DNA from: Takakia lepidozioides
Lineage: Eukaryota > Streptophyta > Takakiopsida > Takakiales > Takakiaceae
NCBI GenBank assembly: GCA_030704615.1
Contig: CM060732.1
Coordinates: forward strand, 52,557,053-52,621,052
Direction: 5' to 3'
DNA: 64,000 nt
A program made the position numbers and the translations under genes. How positions within the stretch are numbered: the stretch's first letter is position 1; each line of letters starts with the position of its first letter. Positions 1 to 11,841 of the stretch are shown here, in pieces. Below the pieces are notes generated by a model. The model had not been told where the DNA came from. It saw nothing but the letters and a program-made list of their open reading frames with translations, and made no database searches.

Positions 1-1543
1 AGGCTCCCTGTAGAAGAAGAGATCCACCTACACCAACCACCCTCTTCTTACATAGCTACCCATCTTCCTGGCATGATTGTCAATTGGCGTGAGCTAGGAC
101 TCTAACAATGATAGGCCTAACCTTGCCTAAAAGCATATTGAAATAGGAGAAAAGACAATGGTAAGGAGCTGCAGTCACACCTCATTGACGTCATACTGAA
201 TAATAACTGCAAGCACAAATTGATAAATTGCTAGATTAAAGCTGGGCTATTGACATCGGTGACTGCACACTCATTCAAATCAGTGATTGTTGTTCACTGA
301 ACACTTGAGGATGGACCACATTTAGCCAACACTACCTTTCACTTAGAAGCAACCATTTTTATTGTTATGTAAAGATGGTATAAGAGATGTAGAAGAAGGG
401 TTCACACACCATTACGTCCCAAGGCTGGGAAGGAGTAATGGTGCCACGCATTTGAAGTACCATCCGACCCAGCAGCCAAAAGAGGCATCCAATGCTGTGT
501 TTCCCCTTGTTGTTTGCAGGAATTGCAATATCCACATGGCGCATGGGTGAATCGGTGTCGCAGAAAGCAATTGTTGGGATATTCCCAAGCGCCGCCTCTC
601 TGATAGGCTGCAATTCCATATCATGACAACATACCATGACAATCACCCAGAGATAACAACCACTGGGAAGTGCATACTCGTTTTTGCTCAGCCCAGTTAC
701 TCTTATTAAGTCAAGCAATCCCATCACAACAGAGGATACATTAGTGCATCCTGAAGGTTGAAAAAGAAGAATGTCAGATCCACATACATCCTACAGACAC
801 TCCATTTACAGCACGAAAGCCCCCTTGTTCTGAACCTAGCCACACAAATCTTCATCCTACTAGTGTTCATAAAGGCAATTCCCATTCAGCTCCATCCTAC
901 CTATTTCACTGCAAGAACTCTAATCCCTTGCAGCGTCACTGAGCCCCATTTCTAACCAACTGGTGAGAACTGCAAGGACTTTCTGCGGAAAAAAATAGCT
1001 AACCTGATGGTCAGTGCGGGGGTCGGTGAGGATTAACAAACGAGGCTCGCAGAAAGTATTCTGCAACTGATTAGTGAAGGTACCGGGGGTATGCCGGCCC
1101 GCAATAGCCTGAGCACCGGTGTACTGGGCAAACTTCAAGACAGCACGCTGTCCATAGGGCCTTGCAGACTGCACGATAATGTCTTGAGGGTTCTCTACAG
1201 CGACTATCACCCTTGCAGCTAACTGCAGCTTGTCCCAGGTTTTTCCCACATTGATAATGAAGATCCCTGCGTCCAACGCCCGCTTTTGCCTTCAGTCAAA
1301 ACTCAACCCACCATATTGCCCTACCCGTTTCCAACTCTGTCTTACAGACACACATGCACACACACGCTAAATGCAATTCTACTCGAGTTTAGGCCCCGCA
1401 CATTCTACAAGAGCAGGAGAAGTACCATCAGAGCGCCGCTTAAACACGTAGCGCTCCATTTGAAAGTCGCAATTCTTAGTGCCCAGATGAGCATCTGATG
1501 CCAGCATCATCTGCACATCCGCCTCCTTCTGTGTGAGCACCAT
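1..1543 (-). CDS. RPSA: 40S ribosomal protein SA (uS2, p40), 3' end beyond window
   Basis: Structural protein of the small ribosomal subunit, uS2 family, cytosolic. Exons on the minus strand are 1426-1543, 1004-1266, 410-607 and 1-27; the last runs off the left edge. All junctions are GT-AG and the phases agree. The product starts [15 protein letters not shown] and contains [18 protein letters not shown], the [12 protein letters not shown] block and [12 protein letters not shown]. It then has DPRTDHQ joined to [11 protein letters not shown], and ends in the window at DVM joined to VDLFFYREP. All are hallmark uS2/RPSA blocks in the plant form. The acidic C-terminal tail is outside the window. 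An in-frame ATG at 1601-1603 would add 20 residues; 1541-1543 is chosen because known proteins have only a short leader before the QKEAD block. The gene is divergent from MIP3. Confidence 0.95.
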
Positions 1544-1659
1544 GGTGACGCCCTGCTTCGCGACAAGGGCAACGAGGTGTGAATGCTTCCCAGAGATACG
1601 CAAAAGGAAGACGACGGAACGAGTAAAGCGAGGAGACAGCCTTCCTTAGGGCTTGCGAC

Positions 1660-1668
1660 TTAGGGTTT
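1660..1668. promoter_or_regulatory. telo-box upstream of RPSA
   Basis: TTAGGGTTT on the plus strand, which reads AAACCCTAA toward RPSA. Telo-boxes near the transcription start are typical of plant ribosomal-protein genes. It lies about 120 bp upstream of the chosen RPSA start codon. Confidence 0.55.
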
Positions 1669-1729
1669 TAGATTTTACCGCGTCTGTAGTCGTTGGATGC
1701 ATTGGATCGACGGTCTCGAGCACTGGGGT

Positions 1730-1735
1730 GGCCCA
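1730..1735. promoter_or_regulatory. site II-like element (GGCCCA/TGGGCC)
   Basis: A TGGGCC core on the minus strand, about 190 bp upstream of RPSA and 97 bp upstream of the MIP3 start. TGGGCY site II elements paired with telo-boxes mark plant promoters for growth-related genes. It could serve both divergent genes; that role is inferred. Confidence 0.4.
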
Positions 1736-1831
1736 TGACATGGCATGCCCAACCCTAAGCATGCCATGGGAAGGAGTCCATGGCATTCAAGCGCTCTCGG
1801 ACTGCAAAGACCGGGAGCATCGTTGTTGGCT

Positions 1832-4800
1832 ATGGTGGGAGTGAATCTCGTGCGAGAATGTCAGAAATGCTTTGCCCGAGTAAGCTTCCACCATCATACA
1901 CCATTCTCTCACCATCTTCCGTTGCATGGCGTTTGAAATTCTGCTGTTTGGGCAACGGATTGGAATGTTTGTTCGATGTGCATCTCGCAGTCTCTCCCAA
2001 TGTCTTGAGCCCTCCAAACCGGGATCCAGTGATGAAAGGCAATGAAATCATGTCAAGGGAGGTGTTCTCATTTCGTGTGTTTGTCTTGATTGGCCTTGTT
2101 GTTGTCGCATTGATATGTAGTTTGCTCTTGCGTGGCGCAGGTGGCAGACGATGTGGAGGGGGGGATAGTGTACATAGATGCTGGGGCAAGCGAGGCTTTG
2201 CACTTCATGGGTGGACTGCCTTTCGTGCTGCAGCTGGGTGTGCGCACGATCTGCAGCCTGGAGAACGCATCCCCTCTTGATGCTGTACGAATTCGTACCA
2301 TAGCTCTTCTTTGCTCGCCGCATTGGCTATGGGCGTAGACAGATTGACGGACTGTGGCTTTTACTGGAGTGCAGGCAGTGGCATGGAGGGAGGGCCCGGT
2401 TCAGAAAGTGGTGGTGGTGACAGCGCGCCTGCTCAGCGACGCACACCGCTATATTCTTCGCTGCCTGCGTTGTCACCCACGCGTGCGGCATTGCGCCATC
2501 TTCACCTCTATTTCTGAGGTGCCTGCTTCTCTCTGGCATCCATGCTGTCTTGTCTTACGCACCTGCCTCTTCTCATCGCGGTCTATCTCCATTCTGGCAC
2601 CTTGAACTACACTGCCAGGTCTTGCTGAGCTCCTGTTTGGGACAATTGTGCCGTTTCTCAGTTGTGTAGTGAGCATTATATTCTCTCTGCACATGACCCC
2701 CTTTTTTCTTTCGCATTAAGTCTGTTCTTGATTCTGTAAGGCTATTGCTCTATCCACAGCTCGTATCTTTACTTCCGTGTCTCTATTTTGTATCTGCATC
2801 GGGTGATTGCATGGTTCCACTGTTTTTGACAATCAGGCGGAGGGTCGTTTGAATTTCACAAAAAGGTTGTGCGGAACAGGAAGCGCATTCAGCATGCCCG
2901 GAGACCCCGTTGGGCACAGATGCCTATGGCGAGTATACGAGTTTGCTTATGCAGGATTGGGAGGGGCCCCCTGCCTTTGGGCGCGGTCAAGGGGGGTTTG
3001 GAAGTCTGGAGGATCCCACCTTATCACCCAACAAGCCAGGTGGCCTAGAGAGAAAATCAGAGCTGGCTCCACACGTCACAGTGCAGCATTTGCCCATGAT
3101 GCTGTGTCCTCTCACGCGCAGTGTGTTTGTATTGCCCTCAGGGGGTGCAGAAGCTGAGGCTCCTCTCTCTGACAGCAAATTCCACGGCTCATTGGGTCCA
3201 GGACTACCTGCCGTAGATACAGATGTTCCACTTGATGGTGACGACCACATTCCGTCTGGAGCAACTCTACTGGCACACTTTCTGCAGCATTTGACTGCTC
3301 AGGTCGGCCCCTACGCCTGCTGGTAATATCTCCCTATACAAGTTCTCTGCCCAGTGACCACCTTTTGTTTGCATTCAATGGTGGTCGTGTATGGATTGCT
3401 GCGCTGCTCTCTCTCTCTCTCTCTCTCTCTGTGTTCCCGCTCAAACTGGGCGCGGGGTCAATGGCCACAAGGCTACGGCAAACAACGTCTTATGAGTACA
3501 ATCTCTCCCTCTCTCTCCCCCCCTCCAAACATGCAATTGGTTGTTGGATTAGACTGAGAAGGAGGTGGGGTGCAGCTGGAGTTGAAGATGGAGGTGTTTT
3601 CACTGGGGCCACTGGCACAAGTGGTGGGCAAGTTGGTGACTGGCCTGGCAACCCCAGCTGCCGCTGAGCTTGGTGGACAGAGGAGATCGGCAGGCCTGCT
3701 ACTAGTAGACCGCACGCTGGATCTCATCACGCCTGTCTGTCATGCTGACTCTTTGATTGATCGCGTGGTTTCCACCCTTCACCGTCGGCCTGCAATCCCT
3801 CCCCCTGCTCGGCCTTCATCAGTTGGGGTCCATTCGCCTGCCATTGTGCGCAGCCCCATGGATTTTAGAATTCCAACAGGCAGCTGTCAAGATAGAAGCA
3901 ACATGACAGATGCTAATGGTAGCTTGGAATTTCCTTTGCTGCCACTCATGCCATCTTGGGATGCTGACATGCAGCAAGCCTCCACAAAGGGGGAGGGAGG
4001 CAGTGTGTTGGAGGGAAGAAGTGGAGGAGCACAGTTGCTGGGTGGGTCACTTGCTGTTCCATGGGACAATCTTGGAGTAGACCGTGTGGAAGCATTGCTC
4101 GATAAGCCCACTAAAGATGCAACATTGTTATTACGAAAGTGGCTTCATGAGGCACTGCGGCAAGAGAGACAAACTGTCCCTGGAAAGACTCGCCTGGGTG
4201 CTATGACTTCCAGCGAGCTGGGCACATTACGCACAGCCCTAGCTGCTAAGCCAGACATGGCCCTGCGCCACTCCGGTTTATTGCAGGTCCAATGTTTCGC
4301 CTTCCACATGTAGCGTGCCGTGAATGTGCTGCCTGGTAGGTTACGTACAAATGGGTGTTGACTCATGTGAACCTCATAGTTCTAATTGTATGTGCTGGAC
4401 AGCAGGTCTGACAAGGCATCTTCAAATGCTGCAGGTGGCCAGAGCTGTGGAAGAAGCCTTGGGCACAGCCAGGGGAGGTCACTGGGAGGCCCTGGCCAGT
4501 GCGGAGCGCATCCTGAGGCTGACTGTGGGGGATAGCAGTCAGAGTGTTGCACTACAGCTGCGGGACATGGCGCTGCAGACTGCCAAGGATGGAATGCTTG
4601 ACATGGGGGATGTGCTGAACTTGACCATTTTGGGCTATGCTCTGGCTGGTGAGACCAACCCCAGGGCTGGTATAGCTGGCCCCTTTGCATGGGAGGAAGA
4701 AGCAGTGCTCAAGGAGGGGCTGGTAGATGCCCTGCTGAAGGCCCCTCCTCATGGGGCCACTCTTGGCTTCTTGAAGGGCTTGAAGCATGCTCTGGAGGCA

Positions 4801-5903
4801 CATTGGCAGAGATTGGAAAGTGGTAGTGCTCATGGTATGGAGCGAGGTGAGGGAGATGACCTGCAAGCAGATGAAGACTGGGAGCGTTGGGAAGGGGTGG
4901 AGGAAGGAGGGAGTGGGGAAGAAGGAGAAGAATATGGAGAGGTGCAGCTGAAGCTAGAGCTCCGAGACCGGCTGCAAGAGTTGATGGCTGTGTTGCACTC
5001 TGTGGCGGCAGCTCGCTCCCGCCTTCCTCTGCACCTGCGCTCCTCTGAGGAGCAGAATGGAGCCAGGCCCAGTGGAGGACTACTTCAGCAACTCTTATTG
5101 CTTGCGTTTTCAAAGGCAGACATTCCAGGCTTGCAGCACCATTCATCCACTGTTGGCCGTTTCTTCAAAACTGGGTTTGGCAGATTTGGTCTGGGTCAGG
5201 TGCATTCCCCTCAGCCCTCCCAGCAATGAGAAAATGTGGGCTAAAAACGGATGACCTTACCTTCTGTATCATATTGCTATCTACACTGATTGTTCTATTG
5301 GAGAGGCATGACATATCTTTGCAAAATTGAAGAGTGATCTTGCCACCTGAGACTCATGAGTTTTGCTTTAGGACCGAAAAAAAATGTGAAGCATTTGACC
5401 AGAGCGTGTGAGACTGGGATGACCTAGTTGGCAGAAGTTTCCAGACTAACCAAGACTTGTGATGTAGGCAAAGCCTAAGCTTGGTGATCAAAAGGTGCTG
5501 CTGGTGTTTGTTATCGGAGGCATCAATGCCGCTGAGGTGTTCTTCTCCTACCCGCTGGGTTCCATGGATGACAGGGATGCCTTTAGTGCGTAGCACCAAA
5601 GAAAGGGAGTGAGTGGATGGGTGGAAAGAGAAATTTCTTATTTTACTGGGGGAACTGCCTTTGAGAGTTCTTTGGTCCTCTTAATGACTGAGATGTGAGG
5701 CAGAGGTAAACACTGATGTGTGGGAGTGGATTGAAGGAGCATGGTTTCTGATGATGTGATTGTGAAAACAGGTGCGGGAAGTCAGAGAAGCACAAGCTGC
5801 AACTTCAGGTGGGGAGGGAGTAGAGGTCTTGATAGGGGGGACAACTCTTCTCACAGCATCCGACATGTTTGACCTCCTCCTGGGCTCCTGTGGCTCATCC
5901 TAG
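1832..5903 (+). CDS. MIP3: MIP3-like Sec1 family protein (MAG2-interacting protein 3)
   Basis: Sec1/Munc18-like protein. In Arabidopsis MIP3 belongs to the MAG2 (Dsl1/NRZ-type) tethering complex that receives Golgi-to-ER vesicles. Exons: 1832-1879, 2141-2284, 2375-2518, 2880-3302, 3576-4286, 4435-5199, 5468-5536 and 5772-5903, all phase 0, giving 811 residues, close to the plant family length. Visible landmarks are GGIVYIDAGASEAL, TARLLSDAHRYILRCL, GLLLVDRTLDLITPVCH, QLKLELRDR, the block HHSSTVGRFFKTGFGRFGLG, and a C-terminal VLLVFVIGGIN then VLIGGTTLLTASDMFDLLLG. An acidic Gly/Glu-rich spacer precedes QLKLEL. The 16-residue first exon was chosen by its donor (CGA/GTAAGC), its phase and the family's N-terminal length. 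The exon 4 donor (CAG/GTCGGC) is weak. The gene is probably intact. Confidence 0.92.
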
Positions 5904-6589
5904 CTGGTTAGTAGGACATCCTATTTTCATTTTGGGGACAACACAAGCTCAAGCACTCACAATTTGCTTCTAAGCCAGAGTTGGACTGACATGTCTGGTG
6001 CACATGGAATACTGCTTAGGTAAGCTGTTTTACAATGTAGGGATGTCCTCTGTTAGACAGCCGCATCTATTCCGTAAAGCTCAGAATGTATCACTACTGG
6101 GAGCCATTTTATGCTTCCCATTGTAAGATGGGTTCAAAATTTGTGAGATTTATCAAGCAAGATGACATAGTTTAACATGTATGGGAATGTGTGAAGTAAT
6201 CTGCTTCAAAAAAGTTGATGCTCTTTCTCCATATGAAACTCTTAAACCATTGTGCTACGACAAACAAAGTCTTATGAGTACATCTTAAACCATTGTGGCA
6301 CATATTCAACATATATGCACGGTTTATTGTGCCATCAGGTCTTGTTGCAAATGAATCAAAATACTTCAGGCGTTTGCATTTCAAATGTTCAAACCAAGCA
6401 TCTTCGGAAGGTGAGTTTATAAATATTCAAAACATGAAAATACAGTTTTCAATTGGGGTGAGCACAACCCACGGTCATGGGAGTTTTATGTTTTTCTAAC
6501 CTCGGTCATAGGAGTTATATCTTTCCAATAAGTGGGTATAGAGGACCGATGCATATATATGGTACATCTGTGCCAATTTCCGCGAGGCG
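5904..6589. other. intergenic stretch
   Basis: A/T-rich DNA after MIP3. I see no coding pattern, RNA gene or transposon end in it. Confidence 0.5.
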
Positions 6590-7900
6590 AAAACTTCAGT
6601 AGAGTAGCCAGGAATCTTCAGCGACGAGTTTCGCATTGAGGAAGACGTGGTGATATGGGCACAAACCTATGCAGTGGTGGGTTTCGCATTGAGAAACGGT
6701 ATTTGAGATAGACGTGGTGATATGGACATTAACACGGTTCCAGTGCCTCTTTGTGGGCACGGAAGTGTCCATAGTGTAGAAGCATGGCACTGCTAGACAA
6801 GAGTTTAGTGTTGATAAGTGTTTTTTTGTCATGTCGAATGAGTTCAATCCCTCACTTTATATCCCTCCATATTTGTTCAACATGATTCATTGTTTCGGAC
6901 ACCATCGTGGTTATATTATAGTTTCATGTTGAGAAACCTATTTTTACGGCGAATGAGTTTCAATAACTCACATCAGCACCCTCCTTAGTGGCTCGGAAGG
7001 GTGCAGTTTGTAGAAACAGGACACCGCCCGAAAAGAGTTTCGTGCTGAGAAACTATTTTTTCATGTCGAATGACTTTGAATTCCTCCGGTTCGACCTCTT
7101 CATATGGGTTAATCAGGATGCCGGCTTTACTGAGAAAATGGTTTTGTGTGGTGAAAATATTTTGTAATGGCTAGGGTATTCAAATCCCTCACTTCATATC
7201 CTTCCATTTCTGTTCAATAGGATGGATGTTATTTCGTTTCGCATTGCGAAATGCATTTTGTTTCGTCAATGACTTCATAGAATCGAGGTTTTACTCCAGG
7301 GATAATGTAGACAAGAGTTAAACAATTGTGAAATGCCCATTTTGCGGCCACAATTTGCAGATTTCCATGTCCAGATATCTCCCTATGGTGTCCTAAAAAG
7401 GACGGTTTGACCTACGAAACACTGACAGGCAAAGGTTTCGTCTTGAGAAATTCTTTTGTTGTGGAGACTGAATTCAAATCGCTCAACTTTCCGACACAAT
7501 CACTCTCAAATAAGAGTTTCGTTTGAGAAATGCTTTGGTCATGGTGTAAGTGTTCAAATGCGTCAGCTCAAATCCCTCCACATTGATTTAAATGATGCAG
7601 GTTTTACAACCAAAACAATGGTTTCGTTTCACGAAACTCAATTTGTTTCACGGAATGAGTTGAAATCCCTTACTTTATATAGTTCCCAATCGGCTTGAAA
7701 GGATCAAGGTTTTAGAACCCAATCCATGTCAGATAAGAGTTTCGTGTTGAGAAATGTTTTTGTTTGCGCAGTAGGAGTTTACTTCCTTAATTCATTATCC
7801 CCTCGCTATATGACTGTAAGGATGCAAGTTTTAAATGGAAACCACTAATTTATCAGGTTGTGTGGTACATATTCCTTCCGTGAGAAATTAGCTATGGGCG
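6590..7900. repeat. decayed tandem repeat, about 100-120 bp period
   Basis: A recurring core close to GTTTCGnnTTGAGAAA appears at 6628, 6681, 6921, 7037, 7236, 7435, 7516, 7621 and 7739. Weaker copies lie near 7138, 7320 and 7880. Between cores a second motif recurs, roughly TTCAAATCCCTCACTTTATA then a variant of GGATGCAGGTTTTA. The spacing is irregular, so units have diverged and some are shortened. No open frame runs through it. It looks like an old tandem array or several overlapping old insertions. Confidence 0.65.
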
Positions 7901-9693
7901 AGGACCTGCAATTTCAGTTGAAGCCTCACTGCATACTCTCGTGCCTGATATGGAGAAACGCCATGCCTATAGGGTAACATGCTCATCGGGTATAGGGGCT
8001 ATGTGTTATTTATGTGTAAGTTAGTTTCGCATAGTTTTTAGTTTTGCCAAATTCGTTTCGCAATGGAAATTTCGCGGAAATTTTGTGCAAATTCTGGGAA
8101 TATGCCCTTATGCTCACGCGCTACCCAACCTCCTACTAGTATACAGATTGTGGACTAAATCAAAGACCAAGCATATCATGGTATATATAGACTTCATTAC
8201 TTCAGAAATCAGTCTGGTATGAATAAAATGAGTCAAGAAAATCTTCAATCTGGGACGAGTATGAGTAGTTGATTAGCTGTTACCAGTTGTATAGACATGC
8301 ACAATTCGGAAAGAAACAAATGGTAAAACGTGGTAGAAAATACTACAAAGTCCAAATGACCAATTGATCGCAATCTTCAATCTTCTCCATTAAACCTCCT
8401 CCATGAAAGTGAAAGTATTCAAAGCATTCATTGAGCCACACCTAGGATGTGTAACTGGAAGGAATACTAGGGTGGTCTCCTCCAACTGGGGGGGAGTACT
8501 GGTCTCCAACAACAACGAAATCAATGAAGACCCGACCGGTTTGGTAGATTTTGGGGTATCCTTAGGGTTATTTGGAACAACCTGTTTTAATCCATAGTGT
8601 GCTACTAAGTGGATATGAGGCTGGTCTGGTTTTTCATACTAGTGCATATACCAGGTGAAGGCCTATATACTGGTGTGACATTGGAGCACATATACATCCA
8701 CCAAAAATTCAAGGAGTGGATACCTCATTGTGCGAATTTTATGTGTATGAACACTGGGTGCAAAGTACAAAGCTGCATGCACCATTGTTTGATACACATA
8801 GCACATGAGTGTGAGAAGGTGTTGATGAGATGGTTGGATGTACCAAAACGCATCCCACCATCCCTGGTTTTGAATCTCCCAGGGCCCATATATATGTTGT
8901 AGAACCCTAACACTGCCCTGGGTTCAAAAGAGAGAAGGCTCCAGCTGAAACCAGAAACCAGCATAAATAAGAGTCACTTCCCCCGGCAAGAAGGTGCTGC
9001 CCCTGGGTGGGGGAGGGGGGGGGGCTTCTATCCTTTCCTTGATGAAATCTAGTGTCCATTAATTTCCTTACTGTACTTGGTTTTTTGCCTGTGAATTCCC
9101 AGTGCAATACTAATATATGCGGTTAATGGAATGGATAAGCAAGATAAAGACGAGCGAAATTCTACGGGGATGGCATTAACTGGTACTGTGATGAAATTTT
9201 ATAACCTTGTGTTGCATCCTTGCCACAGTAATATGCAGTGATGTTAAGGTGATACACCTCCGAGTGTCATTTGTCTGATAATGATAATTTCCAATACATT
9301 TGCTTCATTGCCACTGCCAAGTAACATTTACTCACAGTGGTAGAAGTGCAGCTGTTGCAAATGAGAACAAGCTCTCCAAATCTGATAACAAGCGCCTGGT
9401 GCCTAGAAGACCATTTCATTTAAACACTCGCCACAAGATTCAGCAAAACTGTTCCATCCATATTAAGAGGATTGTCGGATGTAGCGAGACACTGAATTCT
9501 TCAATCATCTTATCTCCATTGACATGCGTCACCTATCTTTCAAGCCCCAATTGTCCAACACCCCACAATATGCCTTGCTTTTAAGCTATGACCTAAGTAC
9601 TACTTTGCAATATCCCTAAGATTCCCTGCTCTACTTGGGAGGTAATTTGGCAGTCTCGGAAACTTTCCTGTATGTTGATAAACCATGTGCCCT
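7901..9693. other. intergenic stretch
   Basis: No gene recognised. It contains a short G tract near 9009-9025 and several TTTCGCA words around 8024-8085 that may be the faded end of the tandem repeat to the left. Confidence 0.45.
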
Positions 9694-11393
9694 TCAATCA
9701 TCGAGCCAACCTCGACCTTGACATGCAGGACACCCGCGGCCTCCTGAACATGTTGAACAATATTTCCATTTTTTTGCAAGTCTGCAACCGAAAATTAGCT
9801 ATTAATCAACACAAGGCAACAGAAATCTTCAGAAAAAGATGTCAGATAGGTTACAACTTACAACCTTCAAGGACTACCTATGATGTAGGAGATACCTTGC
9901 AGCTCCACAACTTACCCAGAAGTGTACCGAGTGGCAGCATCCAGAGCTTTGGCTCGTGCCTTGGCTGCCGCCTCTGGAGATAGATTTTTGTTGAGAAAGC
10001 CCTCACCATTACATGCAGGGCATAGGCCTGACCCATTGCACTCTTCACACTCCTGCAAACTCAATAAAGGCTGTAGTCAGTCTTCTAATGAAATTACCTC
10101 TGTGTGGCTCCGATCATTCATGTGCGACCACAAGACAATGGTCTTTGCCACGGCAATTCCTGCACTTAACTGCCTGCAAAACGCTATAAGCCACGGGAAG
10201 GCGAGGAGCGAAGATGGGAGTCACTGAATGAGACAAAACCTCATCAATCAGTTTATACAACCAAACTGAGTTCACTGTCAATAATCAAGACAACAGAAAA
10301 ATAGTGTGCCTCCTCACCTTCTTCACTTGCAGGCTTGCAATTTTCTTTTTGTTCTCTCTTGCAAGAGTAGTAACTGCAGCTCCTACCACAAACAGGGCGA
10401 CTGCTGCTGTCACTGCTGTTGGCAATCCTGCAACCACCATTGTGCGTCCTTGCTGCTGCTTACCAGCTGCATATCCCCTTCTGTATGCATGCATCCGATC
10501 CAGCCCACTCCATTCAGACTTGAGCTGCACTCTTGGCCTCAAGACAACTTAAACCTGTTCCTTCGGAGAGCAGATAAATCTTGACGGAGCCTGGGGTCTG
10601 CCACTTGGACCTCGAACACAAAGAAATGAAACCCTACACCACTCAATCAAAACACGTAACATAAATTATGAATTACCTAGCAAAGTGATGGGCACACAGA
10701 GGTGTGTGGTCATAGAAGGACAGCTATGTGTTCACCTTGGTGTTGATAAGAGCTCCCCACTCTGCAAGGCACCAGAGACAAAGCCTTCATCCATCATGTG
10801 CCTCTCACTGTGCCACAATGGCTCTCAAAAGCAAAGAGAAAAAGACACAGCATGCCCTTTTAAGAACCTCCCCTCCCCCCGCCACTACATCTCTCTTACA
10901 ACCTCGAACCCAGATCCAGCAGGAAGACCACTGAACTAAAACCTTCAGCTGCAGAGCAGTCCGCCATACCGTAATCAGACCTTTCGTCCACGCCTGCACC
11001 GGGATCCCTGTTTGTCTTCGAGAAACATCACAACCTGCATCATCTCCACCGATACATCAAAGACACATTCGCTGCAACCCAACTTCCTTACAGCCTAGAG
11101 GGGAGAGACGCAAATTGGCGAGAAGCCAAAACAGAGGAGGGGTATATCTCTTGTGCAATGATCAGTCCAAACTGCGAATCAGTACGTATATTCAGTGCAA
11201 GAATGCACGAATCAGCTCCACAGCTGCTAGTATTCTGCGGGCTAGCAAAGCAACATTGTTCTGCAGGTGGGTTATGCAGTTTCACAAAATCCTTACATCG
11301 GAAAGACAACACGTCGCGTCCAGAGCTGCAGGAAATAAATGGGTGTGGTCCAACTGTAGTGGGCGTCCCCATAATTCCGAAAGCCATGGCCAT
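9694..11393 (-). CDS. plastid-targeted membrane protein with DnaJ-type CxxCxGxG zinc finger (one-base frameshift in exon 3)
   Basis: Exons on the minus strand: 11092-11393, 10318-10537, 10098-10173, 9916-10052 and 9694-9781. Exon 1 starts MAMAFGIMGTPTT and is rich in Ser and Ala with few acidic residues, like a chloroplast transit peptide. Exon 2 has a hydrophobic span (TAVTAAVALFVVGAAVTTLA), probably one membrane helix. Exons 3-5 carry cysteine pairs CRNCRG, CEECNGSG, CPACNGEG, CSTCSGG and CPACQGRG, and the product ends GWLDD. Such DnaJ-like zinc fingers without a J domain occur in plastid assembly factors such as BSD2, LQY1 and ORANGE; I cannot name the orthologue. Exon 3 has 76 bases where 75 would keep the frame and avoid an in-frame TGA, so one extra base sits near 10140-10146. 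The start of exon 2 is uncertain by a few codons. Confidence 0.72.
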
Positions 11394-11639
11394 TGCCACA
11401 GCGCAGCATAAGACAGTGAAGAGCAGGTAACTTCAGAGAAGAATGCTGGAGGAGTGGGCACATGTTTTGCAACCATATCTACAAAGGATATTCTTCCGCT
11501 GAGTTTTTTCGTTCGTCCATCCAATTCGTGGGCCGGTACTAACTACTAACTTCTGGCGCAATACAGTAGTTTGAACATTAGGGTTCAATAAAATCCAGGT
11601 ACTATTTGATCCTTCACGGTACATCAGGGGGTGATGAAG

Positions 11640-11841
11640 ACAAAGCTGTGATCTTGGAGGCTGGATGGTGCAGCTCCTGTTCAGTGTTGGAGATATCACA
11701 GTTGCTGAGTTTGGATCAGGCACCATGATTTATGATGTGCGGGAATTCAGACGAGCACAAGCTGAGTGGCAGGTGGAGAGGGAGTGTGGATCGCAAACCG
11801 AAGTTTTTGACTACTTGCTGGGCTCTTGCGGCTCTTTATAG
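11640..11841 (+). pseudogene. decayed copy of the 3' end of MIP3
   Basis: The frame ending at the TAG at 11839-11841 reads VREFRRAQAEW, then a short divergent part, then VFDYLLGSCGSL. MIP3's last exon reads VREVREAQAA ... MFDLLLGSCGSS. Just upstream, VQLLFSVGDITVAE parallels VLLVFVIGGINAAE from MIP3's seventh exon. About 13 residues of the last exon are missing and nine extra residues separate the two parts. No other MIP3 exons are seen nearby, so this is a partial, non-functional copy. It lies 5.7 kb downstream of MIP3 on the same strand. Confidence 0.65.

Noticed and set aside
365-409. RPSA reading on past DVM as [14 protein letters not shown]
   Set aside because: This is intron read-through. 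The true next exon, VDLFFYREP, is at 1-27 after a TGTAG acceptor.
1780-2280. A 166-codon plus frame over the start of MIP3
   Set aside because: The conserved MIP3 residues (VYIDAG, SLENAS) are in a different frame with good splice sites; this frame has no recognisable content.
3402-3430. CT microsatellite
   Set aside because: Ordinary simple repeat inside a MIP3 intron (acceptor-side pyrimidine tract region).
9009-9027. Long G tract
   Set aside because: Simple sequence; the single tract is not enough to propose a quadruplex function.
11433-11726. 97-codon minus frame opposite the MIP3 relic
   Set aside because: It is the antisense of the relic and has no motif.
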